From NCBI GenBank assembly GCA_914767715.1, contig OU612065.1:8620001-8684000 (forward strand): a stretch of DNA of 64,000 bases, in the 5' to 3' direction. Shown piece by piece: positions 14,187 through 27,800 of the stretch. The stretch is from Membranipora membranacea. Its lineage: Eukaryota; Bryozoa; Gymnolaemata; Cheilostomatida; Membraniporidae. The notes beneath the pieces are model-generated. The model was not told where the DNA came from. It ran no database searches and was given only the letters and a program-made list of their open reading frames with translations. Position numbers and translations under genes: made by a program. The number at the start of each line of letters is the position of its first letter. Positions within the stretch are counted from its first letter, which is position 1.

Positions 14187-17100
14187 ATGAATATGGGATG
14201 GCGTGTAAGTCTCTTTTTCATTCTAGGAATGTTAGTTCCAAAGATCTATGGAATTGAACATATCTTTAGTACCAAACAAAAGATATCATCCGCAGGTTAC
14301 GGCTGGAATACTGGCTACTTCAATCAACCGGTAAGCATACCCTCTTTGATAATTGTTCCAGTACCTAAGAGTTATTCAAGATAGGTATATGGGGTTCATC
14401 CCTCCATATATGCAATACAGAATATCTTGCACCTGGGTTTGAGAGCAATTTTCCATTCGCTTTCTATTAATACATATCATGTAAATTATATTATTTTTTG
14501 TTAATTATCTATTTTATTTCATTTCTGCAGGTTGATCACTTTTCTTTCACAAATCGTGACGCATTTGATATGAAATACCTGTATAATCTGGAGCATTGGG
14601 ATGGAAAAGATGGTCCCATTTTGTTCTATTGTGGCAATGAAGCTCCAGTGGAATTTTTTGCTGAAAACACCGTGAGTAATATCTACGAATGGCGTTATTG
14701 TATTTTCTCCCTGATTATATAACAAAATACAAATGGTGTGAGATTGAATATATTTTATATGTTAGAATCATAAAGATATACCGTTCAGAGTTGATTGGTA
14801 ATGAAAACATAAGTTGTGCTATAAAATATTAGGGAACTTAGTACCCTGCCAGTTTTGGTGAACAAATCACCAACGCGCTAAGATTCAGATGTAGTTCACT
14901 GGACTGCAGCCCACGGCATACTTTTTCTGTTCACAGACAATGACCCAAATTCAGAAAGATCAGTAGCAAGCTGCATGCAACTGACTGGAACTGTGAAATC
15001 TTTCATCCCCAGCCAATAGGAATATGACAGTTGTCAATTAATTCTTGAATATGTTACACTGATAGTGAGCCCTATTTTACTAAATAGACAGTATATGTGA
15101 AGCTGAAAAGTGTTGAAATTTCAAGGCCTAGATTTCCTGCACCCAGATTCATATGATATGGCTCTACACTTGGTAACAACTTACATATTTGATAGCCATT
15201 GTATGAAATGATGTACTCTTGATTTAACGTCGCCATCTGCGTGTGTCACCTGAGGTATACTTGTCTGTTTTAGGGCTTCATGTATGAGGCTGCTGCAGAG
15301 TTGAGCGCTATGGTAGTGTTCGCTGAACATAGATACTATGGTGAGTCATTACCTTATGGCAGCAACTCGTTCAAGGTAAGCATATTATATTTAATATTTT
15401 TTAATACAAAAATTTAAAGCTTTTGTGTATGTGCTACTTAAAATAAAAAATGCATTCATATTTGAAATCATTATCCATAGATATAGAGCCAATAGAAACC
15501 TAGACCGCTCTTGGGAGTCGCCCCACTTTTCGCCAATCGCCTGTATATACAAAATCAGTGGTAGGGTTTCTTTCAAGAATGAAATTAATGGACTAGCTGA
15601 AAAACTAACCCATTAGCCTTACTACTATCTGGGTGTAACAGGACTTTTTTCTTGACATCGAAATTCATCAAGATAACAGGCTATCCCTACCAATGATTGT
15701 GGTTAACCAGTAATAACGAAAACTGCAAATACTGGTTAGGCATCTGTTTATCGATGTCTATGTCATTATCACTTTTTTGTTGTTGAGTTGTTGCGTCTTT
15801 TTTTAACACAGTAGTGTGTGGCCACAGGTGAGTTGATCTTAATTGGAATCTGTTCCGAACTTTTCCACCTTTGAATACTTTACTGCTACCCTAGGGTATT
15901 AAATTTTCATTTATTACGTTTCACTCTAGGGCGTCCAGCACTATGCTTACTTAACAACTGAACAAGCTTTGGCAGACTTCGCTGAGTTTATCACATGTCT
16001 TAAGAAGAGAACTAGTGGAGCAGAGAAGAGTCCTGTTATCACTGTTGGTGGATCGTATGGAGCTTTGCTGGCCGTTTGGATGCGATTAAAATATCCCCAT
16101 GTCGTTATCGGGTTAGTGGTTTATTGATAGTTTAATTAATCTTTTTATTTTGGCTCAGTCCATTGATATTTATTATGGATCAGTGGTAAAATGCACATTG
16201 TAAGTATTGCTGAAATTTTCCGTTAGTCTATAACTTTGTGTCAGTTACTGGGTCTAGCTTAAAATCTGGCAGCTTTTACGCTATGCATTGCTTGACATCC
16301 TAGTATCAACCTTCACAACCTGAGGCAAGCTGCTTGGCAGCAGTTTCAAAACCGGCCACTACGGTAAGTTCCTGAACTTGTGGACCTATCTAAGATGAGA
16401 AATGCCTACCAGCAACCATACATAAATAAAAATAGCAATATACTTGTTCAGGGTCTGATATGTTCCTTTAATCCATTATAATACACACATATTATACTAA
16501 AATTATTTTTTGCTGACATTCTCTGGGGCTGGACTGGTCTTGAATATGACTCTGCTTTAAAACATGGATGGGCGTGTATGTTATTCCTCCTCATCAATCT
16601 GAAATTATAATAATACCTGTGAAAGTAAATTATAGCCTAGGTCTAAAAGAGCCCAGTCAAGATTTTGCGTGGCCAGTTTGAGAACGCATTAGGATTGTTG
16701 AACCCACAAACGTCGCAATCTAGCGTTCCACTAACGTCGCAATCCAATTTTTAAAACGTCGCAAACCCACAAACATCGCAATTTTTTAAACATCGCAATA
16801 GCTCAAATCCACTAACGTCGCAAATGTCGCAACTCAACAAAAATACGAAGTTGTCTTCTCATTTGATGCAAATTGGTGATGATGATATGTTGCGAGAAGT
16901 AGAAAGGAGCATACAAACTGCAAAACACGGTGGGGAATTGAATATCAACATTATATATTGTGCCATGCATAATTGTTGTGTATTTTTCAGGTTTTTTGAA
17001 TCATTTTTTCACTTTCTAGGGTCGTTTATTGTTACCTCAGAATCCATTAATGCTGTCATAAATGGGTGCTAATCAAGATTTAGCACCAGTAAGGCAAATA

Positions 17101-20100
17101 TCTGCATACATGTCAAGCTTGAAATATACTGTCATGTTTGATATAGGCTATGCTTAAAGTTGTTAAGAGGCTTTTGTGACCCAGCGGCTTATTGTTAATG
17201 GCCATGGTTATATAATAAATGGGTTTCCCTAAAAAATTAAATCAAATTATAATTGGCCTCAATATACTTTGGTAATTCCATTGATATGCATTATGGGAAC
17301 CGTTAACCTCTTAAATTTTATCGAATTTGTTATTGTATACTCTCTGAAAGAGAAGTCTTCAAAGTGCCACATCCTGCAAGACCATGGTAAACAGTGGCCT
17401 TTCTTGACAAGCGTTGCAGGAAGGAGAGGGGAACCCCTCCGACAAAGCTTGTCAAGACAGGGTAAGGGACCAGCAGATGAAATGTTTTGAGATATCGTGA
17501 TTTGCTTGTTTAGTAATGAAATCAATTTAAAAAAATTGCAGCTCAACTATGCCTGGGTACCCAAGACTATTATCCTACCTCTAAAAATTCAACCTGCTTT
17601 TGCCTATCTAGCCAGCAAGTTAAGCAGTATCTATCTATTCTTCCTATACATACAGTGGGCTGCCTATACTATCTATTCAGTGGTATGGATGAGGGTCAAT
17701 GAATAAAATAATAAAGAGCTGAGAAGATCTGCTGCAGCCATAGCCTACTTATTATCCATATTGATAAATAAATCTAACATGGTCAGCCAGCGCCTACATC
17801 ATAGATATATATTATGTATAAGACAAAACATCCTCATGGCACACAGTATTGTCTAGGAACACAGGTTTTTGTTTCCATTGATCAAACTAAAATTAACTCA
17901 ATAAACACGCTCAGGGCTCTCAGATGGTTGTTCATGTGCATCAGTTTGTAATCAAGGTTCAATAATGTTCAACCAGGGAGAATGGATGAACTTTCTACCA
18001 TACCATTTTATTTCATAAGTGGGATGTAGAAAACATGTTATGAGTCTTCTATTTTACTTTGTGAGGAAACAACTCCCAACAAAATGACAATTAAAAATTT
18101 ACATGGTACATGGTATATAAAAAAAGTTTGACTTTATTTATCTGGGAAATCCAAAGCGTTGCATCATGGGAAGGCTGTGCAATTTGATGGATTAAGGCCA
18201 TGTCAGCAAGAGGAAAAAATATAGCACTCAAGCCAACTGTGGCAATACCTCTTGACAAGTTCAATCTTTGGCTAAATCAAACATTGAGGTACATCACAAA
18301 TTGGTATGTCACTATATCTGCTAGATAGTGATTAGCATCCCTTTTATGACAGCATTAATGGATTCTGAGGTAACAACAAACGACCCTAGGAAGTGAAAAA
18401 AATTATTCAAATAACCTGAAAAATACTCAACGATTATCCATAGCACAATATATAATGTTGATATTCAATTCCCCACCGTGTTTTGAAGTTTGGATGCTCC
18501 TTTCTACTTCTCGCAACATATCATCATCACCAATTTGCATCAAATGAGAAGACAACTTCGTATTTTTGTTGAGTTGCGACATTTGCGACGTTAGTGGGTT
18601 CGAGCTATTGCGACATTTAAAAAATTGCGACGTTTGTGGGTTTGTGCCGTTTTAAAAACCCTTCGTTGCGACGTTTTTTGGATTGCGACGTTAGTGGAAC
18701 GCTAGATCGCGACGTTTTGACGTTTGCGACGTTTGCGGGTTCAACAAGGATCCCTTTTTTTTCTAGACATTTATTGACAAACAGTAATAAATAAGTTGCT
18801 GAACACGACTACATTGTAGAGATATTCTTCTTGTCAGATTTAAATACCATTACTGGAATTCAAGTCATTCATATGCATTTAGTGGTGGCGCACAGGGAAA
18901 GATGTTTGTGATGCTATTAATAATGATGTTTTTGGCTAAAGCTCCCAAAGCCAGACACCCCTTTGTAGGTAAAAATGACTGATTCCAGGTCTATTTAAAA
19001 GCAGGAATTTAATGGTGCTAAAATATGACGGGTTTTCAAAACAACAGAGAGAGTAATATATACAGTGTATTACTAACACTTGTATTGACTGCGGTCAAAA
19101 CTCTCTTTAAAATTTTCCATTTATGATTTTGATTTAGATTTTTTTCTGCGAATGATTTACAATGATTTTTATTTTTGACAACACTATAATGTGGTGTTGT
19201 TTATAGAGTACATGGCGCACCTTGTTGATGCGTGATTCAACACACTCACATCGATCTACTCTAAATTTCAAGTGCGCTGGCAGGCTCAGGACCTTTTCAT
19301 CTGTATGATGAAGAGTTTTCATGTGGAACATTCAGAAAAGCGGTAACTGACTCATTTGCAAGGTATGGACACAACTGTGTGGAGAACATCCGCAGATCAT
19401 GGAAGACGATGACAGATATGGCAAGTACAAGTAGGTGAAAACAATACCATAAAAGCCTCTTCTATTGAGCCACATATTATTTGATAGCTTCAGGAATTTA
19501 GGCTAGTAATACATCTCAGACTGTGAGCAAAGCAATTAAAATGAGACCGAAGGGATTGATGAAGATTCATGCGTCACAAAATATAGAGAACATGATGAGA
19601 AGGAAACAATGGTGTCCACATCCCTGTGAATCTTTGGTGCTCTATATTTACAAAAAAAAAACAGCACAGCAAAATACCCAGCTACACAAATTTTTCTTGC
19701 TTTACAGAGAGTGGACAGCAGTTTATCCAAGCTGTATTCAAACCCTGTGATGATATGGAAACACAATCAGATCTGGATAATTTGCGGAAATGGCTCGCGT
19801 CTGCTTGGGAGTCAATCGCTATGGTAGAATATCCTTACCCTGCAACGTTTGCCCAAAATCTCCCAGCATGGCCAATCAAGGTGAGATAAGATTGAGCCAA
19901 TCAAGTTTGATCCAATTTGCCTTGCATTCGGGTTTGCTCCCCTTCCACTGTGGCTGGTCAGTAGGGGGAAAGCAATTCTGAATGCAGGCAAACTGAACCG
20001 AACTAGATTTAGCGTTCTACTGATAGGACAGTTATGCCAATAAAGTTTTTATAAAAATGTGTCGACTTCTGTGCACTGTAACACGGTCACAATTTTGTAA

Positions 20101-21374
20101 CAAAAATTTGTCTACAAAAATTCTTATCAATCTATGATTTTCAGCATGTGTGTGCAAACTTAGCAGAGCCGTACTGGGACAATCCGAAACTGTTGGTACA
20201 GCAGCTTGCTCTTGCAGCTCAACAGTACTTTAATTACAGCAGCAGTCACAGCGGTGTGTGTTTTGATACAACTGGTGGACCAGTCAAAGGTGTAGACTTT
20301 AACAACGCATATGCTTTTCAGGTAATATTTTTTTCTGCTTCAAAGATTTTGTGCATATATGGGGAGTTGATTACTCTGTGATGAAATTACCAGACAACAG
20401 ACATTCAAAAATATTCATAAGTTGTTGAATGAGATCATGCCAGTACAATAATATTGTTTTGAAAGTGCAATATGCAATTAACAGTTCACACATCCGGAAA
20501 GGAGTTAGGGGTCTATATTCTGGCCAGTCACACAAAGCAGCACTGATGCTGCCTAACTGGTATGTTGATGTCTCACTAACACCTTATGCCATGCCAAGGA
20601 ACCAAGTAACTGTCCATTTCACAGCAAACTCGGTCACAAAACAGACAGTTAAATAATTATCTGTCTTGCAGGGTTGTTCAGAACTTTTCGAACAAACTTG
20701 CTCAGATGGAGTGAATGATTTCTTCATGCCTCAAGAGTGGAACACAACAAAGCATTCTGAAGATTGCGCCATGATATACAATATCACTCCACGACCGAAT
20801 TGGGTTGAAACTAATTATTTAGGCTCAGGCATCGATGGTGTGACAAATGTCATTTTCAGGTGAGAAACATAACTAGCAAAAAGTAATGAAGCCGGATGAG
20901 ACATTTGTGTCTTTATGATTTCAGATTAAACTTCGAGTGATATCCTTCCATCAAGTCGAGCACATGCAGGCTGGCTGCACATGAAAATTTGGTGTTAAGA
21001 TTTGGGGTTTATGTAGTCTTATCTCAAAGTTCCCAAACCGAAAATGGGACCCATAAACTAAAGTTAGATTTATACTTTATGATTATTTACTAATGTGTTA
21101 CAGCAATGGCCAACTTGATCCATGGCGACCAACAAGTGTACTCAAAAGCTTTCCACAACGAAACATTTATGCAATTATCATACCAAATGCAGCTCATCAC
21201 CTTGACCTCCGAGCCAGCCATCCTGCTGATCCAGACGACCTCACAGCTGCTCGTATAGCAGAGCTTACCATCATAAAACGGTGGATTGAAGAATATTGGG
21301 CAGCGAAGAATGGTGGATGGGTGTACGTAAATTTCACCAAGTTGGTAAAGACAGTTTTGATGTTTTTCAGTTGA
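14187..21374 (+). CDS. PRCP: Lysosomal Pro-X carboxypeptidase / DPP7 family (peptidase S28)
   Basis: Nine exons: 14187-14330, 14531-14671, 15274-15375, 15930-16111, 19273-19430, 19708-19880, 20145-20321, 20672-20859, 21104-21374. The phases join to 1536 nt (511 aa), close to the human PRCP length. The S28 family removes residues next to proline, PRCP from the C-terminus and DPP7 from the N-terminus, in lysosomes or outside the cell. A hydrophobic signal peptide ([20 protein letters not shown]) begins the protein, followed by the family markers [20 protein letters not shown] and AMVEYPYP. The catalytic triad is visible: Ser171 in GGSYGA, Asp427 in NGQLDPW and His453 in AAHHLDLR. Intron 4 is 3.1 kb because a transposon sits in it. 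AATAAA near 21396 is a possible poly(A) signal. The last ~15 residues (after WAAKNGGW) are not conserved, and a GTAAAG there leaves room for a different end. The overall resemblance is closer to PRCP than to DPP7. Confidence 0.93.
16696..18746. mobile_element. Non-autonomous long-TIR DNA transposon in PRCP intron 4
   Basis: Inverted repeats of roughly 390-420 bp (about 16696-17080 and 18330-18746) face each other. They begin TGTTGAACCC and contain several ACGTCGCAA / TTGCGACGT words. AGGAT lies directly outside both ends (16691-16695 and 18747-18751), a 5-bp target duplication. The 1.25 kb core has no recognisable transposase. An open frame near 16824-17072 lies in the left TIR and looks incidental. 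I do not assign a superfamily: 5-bp duplications occur in several groups, for example Transib, but the end sequence does not decide. Confidence 0.85.
19901..20007. repeat. Small palindromic element, copy B
   Basis: The left arm reads TTTGATCCAATTTGC...TGCATTC and the right arm GAATGCAGGCAAACTGAACC, inside PRCP intron 6. It is similar to the elements at 5500 and 56816. Confidence 0.65.
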
Positions 21375-21899
21375 TTTAAATTTTAAGAGGTTTCTAATAA
21401 ATTAATACATTATAATAGAAGCTATAGCCTTTAATCGTATATTGACATTTCCAGCCTCATCGCTGCTGCCCATTTGTATGCTCCAACACGTGATTTTGTT
21501 CTAACCAAGAAAAAACAGGGGCCAAAATGATAAGTCATAGCCTTTACATTTTGAATTATATTATATTGCATTTTGCTTTTTACATGCAATTTCAAAATTG
21601 TGCTATTTAATTGTAATGAAAATGATCTGTACAACAGTAAAGGCGTGATTGTCTAACTATCTATCAAAAGGCTGACAGGCAAATTCGAATGGCATATAAA
21701 TATTTCAACATTCTACTGTACAGGCCATTATCATTCAGATCATCAATCTTCAACAATATTTTTATATCAAGTTTTCAAACTGGGATCGTGCTTCTTAAAA
21801 TACATGGAGCTGAAAGAAACGCATGGGACTGAAAGAATTGAGTGAGAAAACGAATAATTATGTAGATTGGAATGAGATGAAAAAGTCACAACTCTGTGA
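21375..21899. other. Short intergenic gap between two converging genes
   Basis: This holds the 3' ends of PRCP (+) and the Ras-GRF gene (-). There is an AATAAA at about 21396 for the + strand gene. I see no other feature. Confidence 0.6.
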
Positions 21900-24800
21900 T
21901 CAAGCTTGCTGCTGTACTGGCTTATCTGGTTGGTGAGTCGGAGTGTTGCCGGTTTTTACTATTCGGGGTTCAATAGTCAGCGATTGTTTGTACGTTTCTT
22001 CATCAGAGAGAAGACGATCTCTGTTGAGCAGATAGGCACACACTAATGAGTTGTATTGAATAGTATAAGTTTGTTGCTGATATTCTTGTATCTCCCGAAT
22101 GACATTTGTTATCTGCAAGCAGATTTAATATACTGCAAGTAACCATGGTGTCCAACATTATAAAAGAAATCACATATTATTGAGCATTTGTCTGGTGACA
22201 AGGAGTTTGGGACAAACACCCTGCTGGCAAGATCACTGGAATACCAAATACCAAATGTTGCCCCCTCATAGATGCTGAGGGGACAACTTGAGCTTCTTGG
22301 AGTCGTTCCAAACTCTCTGTTTTAACTTGGCCTCAACCTTTGTACATTCAGCATCATTCCTTGGTTTAAAGAGTGTCTAACATCACTGACCAAAGATATA
22401 TCATCAACATAAGAAATCTTCATCTTTCAATAACTAATGGAAATTAACCAGCAATGAAGAGAACTTAAAATCTCCAAGTGGTAAACACTTACCATTCTCA
22501 TTTTGGAATAGTTCACCAGTCCTTCTTCTACAAAGTTAGGTGAACCTTCCTCTATGAAGCTCAGGTCTGATAGATACATTCCCAGATAAGGTATGCATGC
22601 ATTGTCGCACCTGCAAAAGTTAATGTTGTGAACAATGTATAAACATGCATTAAAAAGGATCTTGTAAATCTTGCCAATGAGTGATAGAGCAGTATAAGCA
22701 TGATTTATGGCGCATACATGCGCTGTAAAATCAGTTATGATGTTGCAAGCTAAAGAGTGCAGTTCAGATAGGAAGACTTTACCTAAGATACTTTATATAA
22801 ATTATATTATAGTTTATGTTTACTTGTGAAGAGCTTCTCTCATGTTCTTGAATCTGCCTTCTGAGGAGACGAGATTTTGGAGTTTGGATATGATCTGTTT
22901 TGTTTGTTTTGTGAGTCTTTCCCAGGTCTTGCTCAGCCTATATATAGAACTGTTTACAAAGGCTGCGCATATTTGTAACACTCCATTGAAATTATGAGTG
23001 CATGCCAGTATATCTGCTATAGCTGCCCACTTCTCAATACATGTTACTCGGTCTTGTATATTTTGTTTTGATATGATCTCAGTCACCACCAGTTGGCTCA
23101 CCTGTAATTATAATCGTTTTGTAATTAGAAAAAGCGGAAAACAAATTGTGAAGGTGGTGGAGGGGGGACAACTTAACGATGCAACAATAAAGCTTATGTA
23201 CGTTTGTCAAAATGTGATATAACATGTGATTAAATTATTATTGTTTGTATTAATAATATCAACATTATTTCATGACTGGGTATTGCAGATTTTAAAACTG
23301 TGATTTTATTTATTGCAATCGAGTTCCAATAGAGTAACCAGATAGATTACACCATAATTTAAAAGCTGTCTTACGAATCTTTAATAATGTAGTCGAATAA
23401 AGCTTGGCTTGGCAGCCTTTTGTAACAATGAAGCAATCTCACACTTATCACAATTGCAGTAATTTCCACTAATAACAATAATAATAACAATAATCTGCAA
23501 AATGAGAAGAGGTTGTTGAACTACACTTACTTCATTGAATCGCTGGCTAGCCTGTATGACATGTGATGCCTTGACATGCTTATCTGGTTTCATCCATGCC
23601 AATCCTAGCAACTCTCTGCAATAATCACCATTATTTAAATGTAACAAAATTCTCATGGACTACTTTACCTCGACATATCATGTTGATGACATATCAGTGT
23701 AAAATGAATCTACAATAAAAGCTAGAGCACAGCCTGCACCGTGAGCTAGTTCAAAGATTGTGTCACAAAAAAGGTAAATATAACTAATATACACAATTGG
23801 TAACTAGATCTTCATATTTGTTACATTATTACTACTCACTCTCCTGATATAGACATAAATATCTGATGGTCCAGGTAGGTGATTTGTTCAGCGATGTCTA
23901 TTGCAGCAATAGTCTCAAATGTGCCAATATCGTCGAGAACGCCTGCTGAGGGGGAAGTTAATAAGCCATAGAGGTCTCCACTTCTCACCACCTGGTCCTC
24001 TAGCTCCTGAAAGAGCAGGTCAACATGTGCTGTGTTACCCTGTTACCTGCTAGAATCATGATGGCATATCCGTGCGTGCGGAGATTTTAATAAAAAGTCA
24101 ATTTTACTCCTGATAGTATTATTAACGTGTGGTTATCTCATGCATATGAAAGCAGTTTGATCATCATGAAACCATACCCTATCGAAGCAACACGATGCAA
24201 AAGTATTATTAATTCAAACCTTGTTCAATGATTTGAGGATATTGAAAGCCAGCTTCTGTTCTGTTGGTACTAAGCAGGGATGACATATCAAATCTTCAAG
24301 CAGGTTTCTCACATCACAGCAAAGGCTTGTGTCTTGCTTGAAATCCTATAAAATTAAAAATGATGCCCCTACATAGATATTGCATCATAGCAAAGTGTGG
24401 ACGTGTCAATTCCTTATATGTTGACTCTCGAGCTCAATGATTCTTGTCATGAAATGTTATTTTATGTCTTCATTTCTCTCTGAGCAAGATACCGGTAGCT
24501 AGATCTGCATGAGAGAGCAGAGTGTGGAATCAAGGAGTTAGAGGGTGGAATGAAGTATGGTACCTGTGGATATTTTGAGATCCAGTGTTTTATCACATTG
24601 AGAGCTCTCATGACTGCAGTGAACGTCCCATTAACTTTAGAGTTGCTGTAGTTGGCTGAGAAAAGAAAGAAACATAAAAATTAATCAAAGAGTGTTTGAA
24701 CCAATGAAGCAAAAACCTCACTCTAGGTTTTTATATGTGCAGTGTGTCAAAATAAGTTTATCATTACAAAAGATATTCACAATGGTATTTTTGTTACATA

Positions 24801-27800
24801 AACACCAAGACATGGCAATAATTGATGATACTCCGATTTTAATTTAATTCAACCATTCTAGAAAGATGCATTTAAAGTTGTCAGTACCTGTCAGGCCCAC
24901 CGATCCTATAGTAGAATGTCTATTGTACTTGGCAGTCGAAGCTCCAGCTGTTGCTACAGCAAATGCGGTAGTGGCAGCAGATGAGCTACACCTATAGGAT
25001 AAAAATAAAACAGAGGGATATTAATTTTTAAAAAAGGAGTCGTCAAATTTAAAGACAGGCATCCTAGGTAGTGCATGTGCCATTGATGTTGTCCAATAAT
25101 GTCTGGATGGGTTATATTGGCCTGGAAAAACCTCAAGTGTAAATTTCACACCTATAATGGCGGTTGTCTAGCTCAATTGGGAGTAAAATTGATAGACTGA
25201 AATGTACAACTCAATTACAAACTACATGGGTGAGTTCACAAGTATAAACGTTAGCTCATTAAAACGATCGATAGTTTGTGATCACTATCAGCCCAAACAT
25301 AGGAATGCACCTCTGAGAAGGGGTATTTATTTGAAGTGTGATTTGTGTGGGTACAGTAGTATGCTGCAACATCAAAAAGAGCCCCGTTGCTTTTGAGCCG
25401 TCTGATATGTAGAATTAATCTGATATGTGCAAAAATGTAGAATTAATCAGAGATTGCTATACGTATGAGCTATATAGAGTCAGCAATATAACATAGCCAT
25501 TTATAACATAGCCATTTATGTCAGCAATCAGCCACCCATAAGACATTGTTCAAAATCAGTAGTCACTTTTAAATATCACCAGGTAATGAGCTTCACTCAG
25601 TATCCTCTGCTACAAAGTTGCTTCGACTTGATTCACATAAAAATGTTCTGCCCTAAGCCAATTTATAAGTAAGGTGAGGATGCAAGGAGCACAGTATATA
25701 TTGTTTGGTTAGTTACAATAAATGCATAACAGTGAGAAACCTGAACTCAAAAGAGATGATTTTTTTTTATATACACAAACACCAGATTCATTAGAATAAC
25801 ACAGTCTACGCATACTACAGAAATATCAATCATGGGAATTCTGCCTACGGTTCACTATGGGAGTAGAATACTCATCTTTAAACCGTTATTCTAACAAATA
25901 TTAGACTAAGGAGAAACCTTTTTTTTTGCAGCACTGTGTATCATTGTCAGATCGACCGGACCATGCAGGTTGTACATGTCGACTTTAATTGTTGGAGATG
26001 GGTGAGCTGAGTATTTAATCACGCTTACTCATCAAACACTTGCTATGTTACTGAATGGGTTGCCTAAGTGACAATGTTCACCACAAGTTCATAACTAACA
26101 ACTATAGGAAAAGTGGTGATTACCTCCTGTGAATGAGTAAACCCATTGAGTGCACCGTTGATGATCTATCAGAAATTATGAACATTGGTGATGCCAGTAA
26201 AGAACATCATAATGACAATTATTCGACAGTTTACGAGGGTTTAACAGTGAAGCACAGCATTTGTTCATTTGGCCAGAGATGCCTGTGGGATTCTCAGTCA
26301 ACACACCTCAACCAAATCCTACCTTCCATATAAGTTTTGCCTGAGTTTAGAAATGTTGTCAAATTAATTTTTGACAGCCGAAGTATGTGTAGGAATAGTA
26401 GAAATAGATACACCTAAGGGTGGTGGGGCTGGAAAAATCAAGCAATAAATACTCCTCCAATGGGACATCGGATCCACACCCCCTGCCTAATGGCTTAGCA
26501 GTTAACAGCATACTGAAGAAAGAGTTGTACACTCAGTTCCCATTTGGCTCATTTCACCACCGCCACCCTATCTACCACAGCATGCATGAATTAGGGTTAT
26601 TGGGTCAATGAAACACATTCATATTTGCATAATGCAGGAGCCAGAAGCGATAGGGAGAGCTGGGTTGGAGAAGAGTAAAGGGTGATAAATGTGCTGCTGG
26701 GTTTTTTACATTGTGGTTTAGCGTTTCATTCTATGGTGTGCATGATGATTACTGTATTAAATGCTTACCTCCTGCGAGAGACGCGCGATGACGTTATTAC
26801 ACTGCTTGCAGTCGGGGAGTTGTCCAGGTTGTGTTTGCATCCTGATATTAGAGAACGCGCTGCAAACATAAAAATTGTGGCCAATGAATCAATTGAATTG
26901 AATTGAATGCATCTGTTCAGGAATTTGCCTCTTCCATTTCTTAATCTTTCAGTGCAGGTTTAAATTCGACCAAGCTCAGCTTTGTCAAAGCTTGGTCAAT
27001 TCTACAATGCCTGTTGCTGAACATTACATTAGAACTCACATGAGTTTATATGGGAGAGGGTTGGCGAGTTAGATCTTCCAGCTATTTGTGATTTACATGC
27101 AAATGATTTCGATAATCCAGCTGGTGACGGGTTTCTTAGTAAGTTCGGTGAGATAGTCTGAGAACTAGACCCAGTGTTATGTATCTGCTGACGTGTGAGC
27201 ATAGGATGTTTCTTGTGCAGTTGATTCAGCTGAGGCATCATGCTGCTAGTGCATTTTTTATCATTGTCAAACACGTCAGTATCCTCTGATAGGTCAGATT
27301 GTTCAGCATTGTCTTGAGAGCTGCATACTGAGGTCTGGCTCTCCTGGTCGGATATAAGGCTACTGGTACGAGACACGGAAACCTTGCCATTCTCCTTTTC
27401 TCGCCATGTTACCTTCTAAAAAGAGCCAGAACTTGTGTTGTATAAATGGTAAGGAGTCCAGTTTTACATCTTGGATGATGCAGGTCTCATATTGCCTTAG
27501 GAAGCTTGCCTATCATTTCCAATAACTAACACCTGGTTATTTTTGTTTTTTATTGACACATATTTATTCTCTTTATAAGTCTTGTGGCCACCTCCATGCT
27601 ATGCCAGATTGGAGTAAATCATTCCTGAAATAATATCATGTATGTACAAGGGCATCTACGACACAACTTCATTAAAATAAGTAATTAGTGCTAGAAGTGA
27701 TCTTTGTTTCAGTGTATTTCGTTTCAGACATCGGTCACATGACTAAGTCAGGGCTACCACACTCTCATGCCCGAGTTACTCAGGTTTTGTGGTTCAATTC

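Noticed and set aside
16824-17072. 82-residue open frame in the left arm of the transposon
   Set aside because: It lies within the inverted repeat, has no domain, and its mirror copy in the right arm is not kept open.
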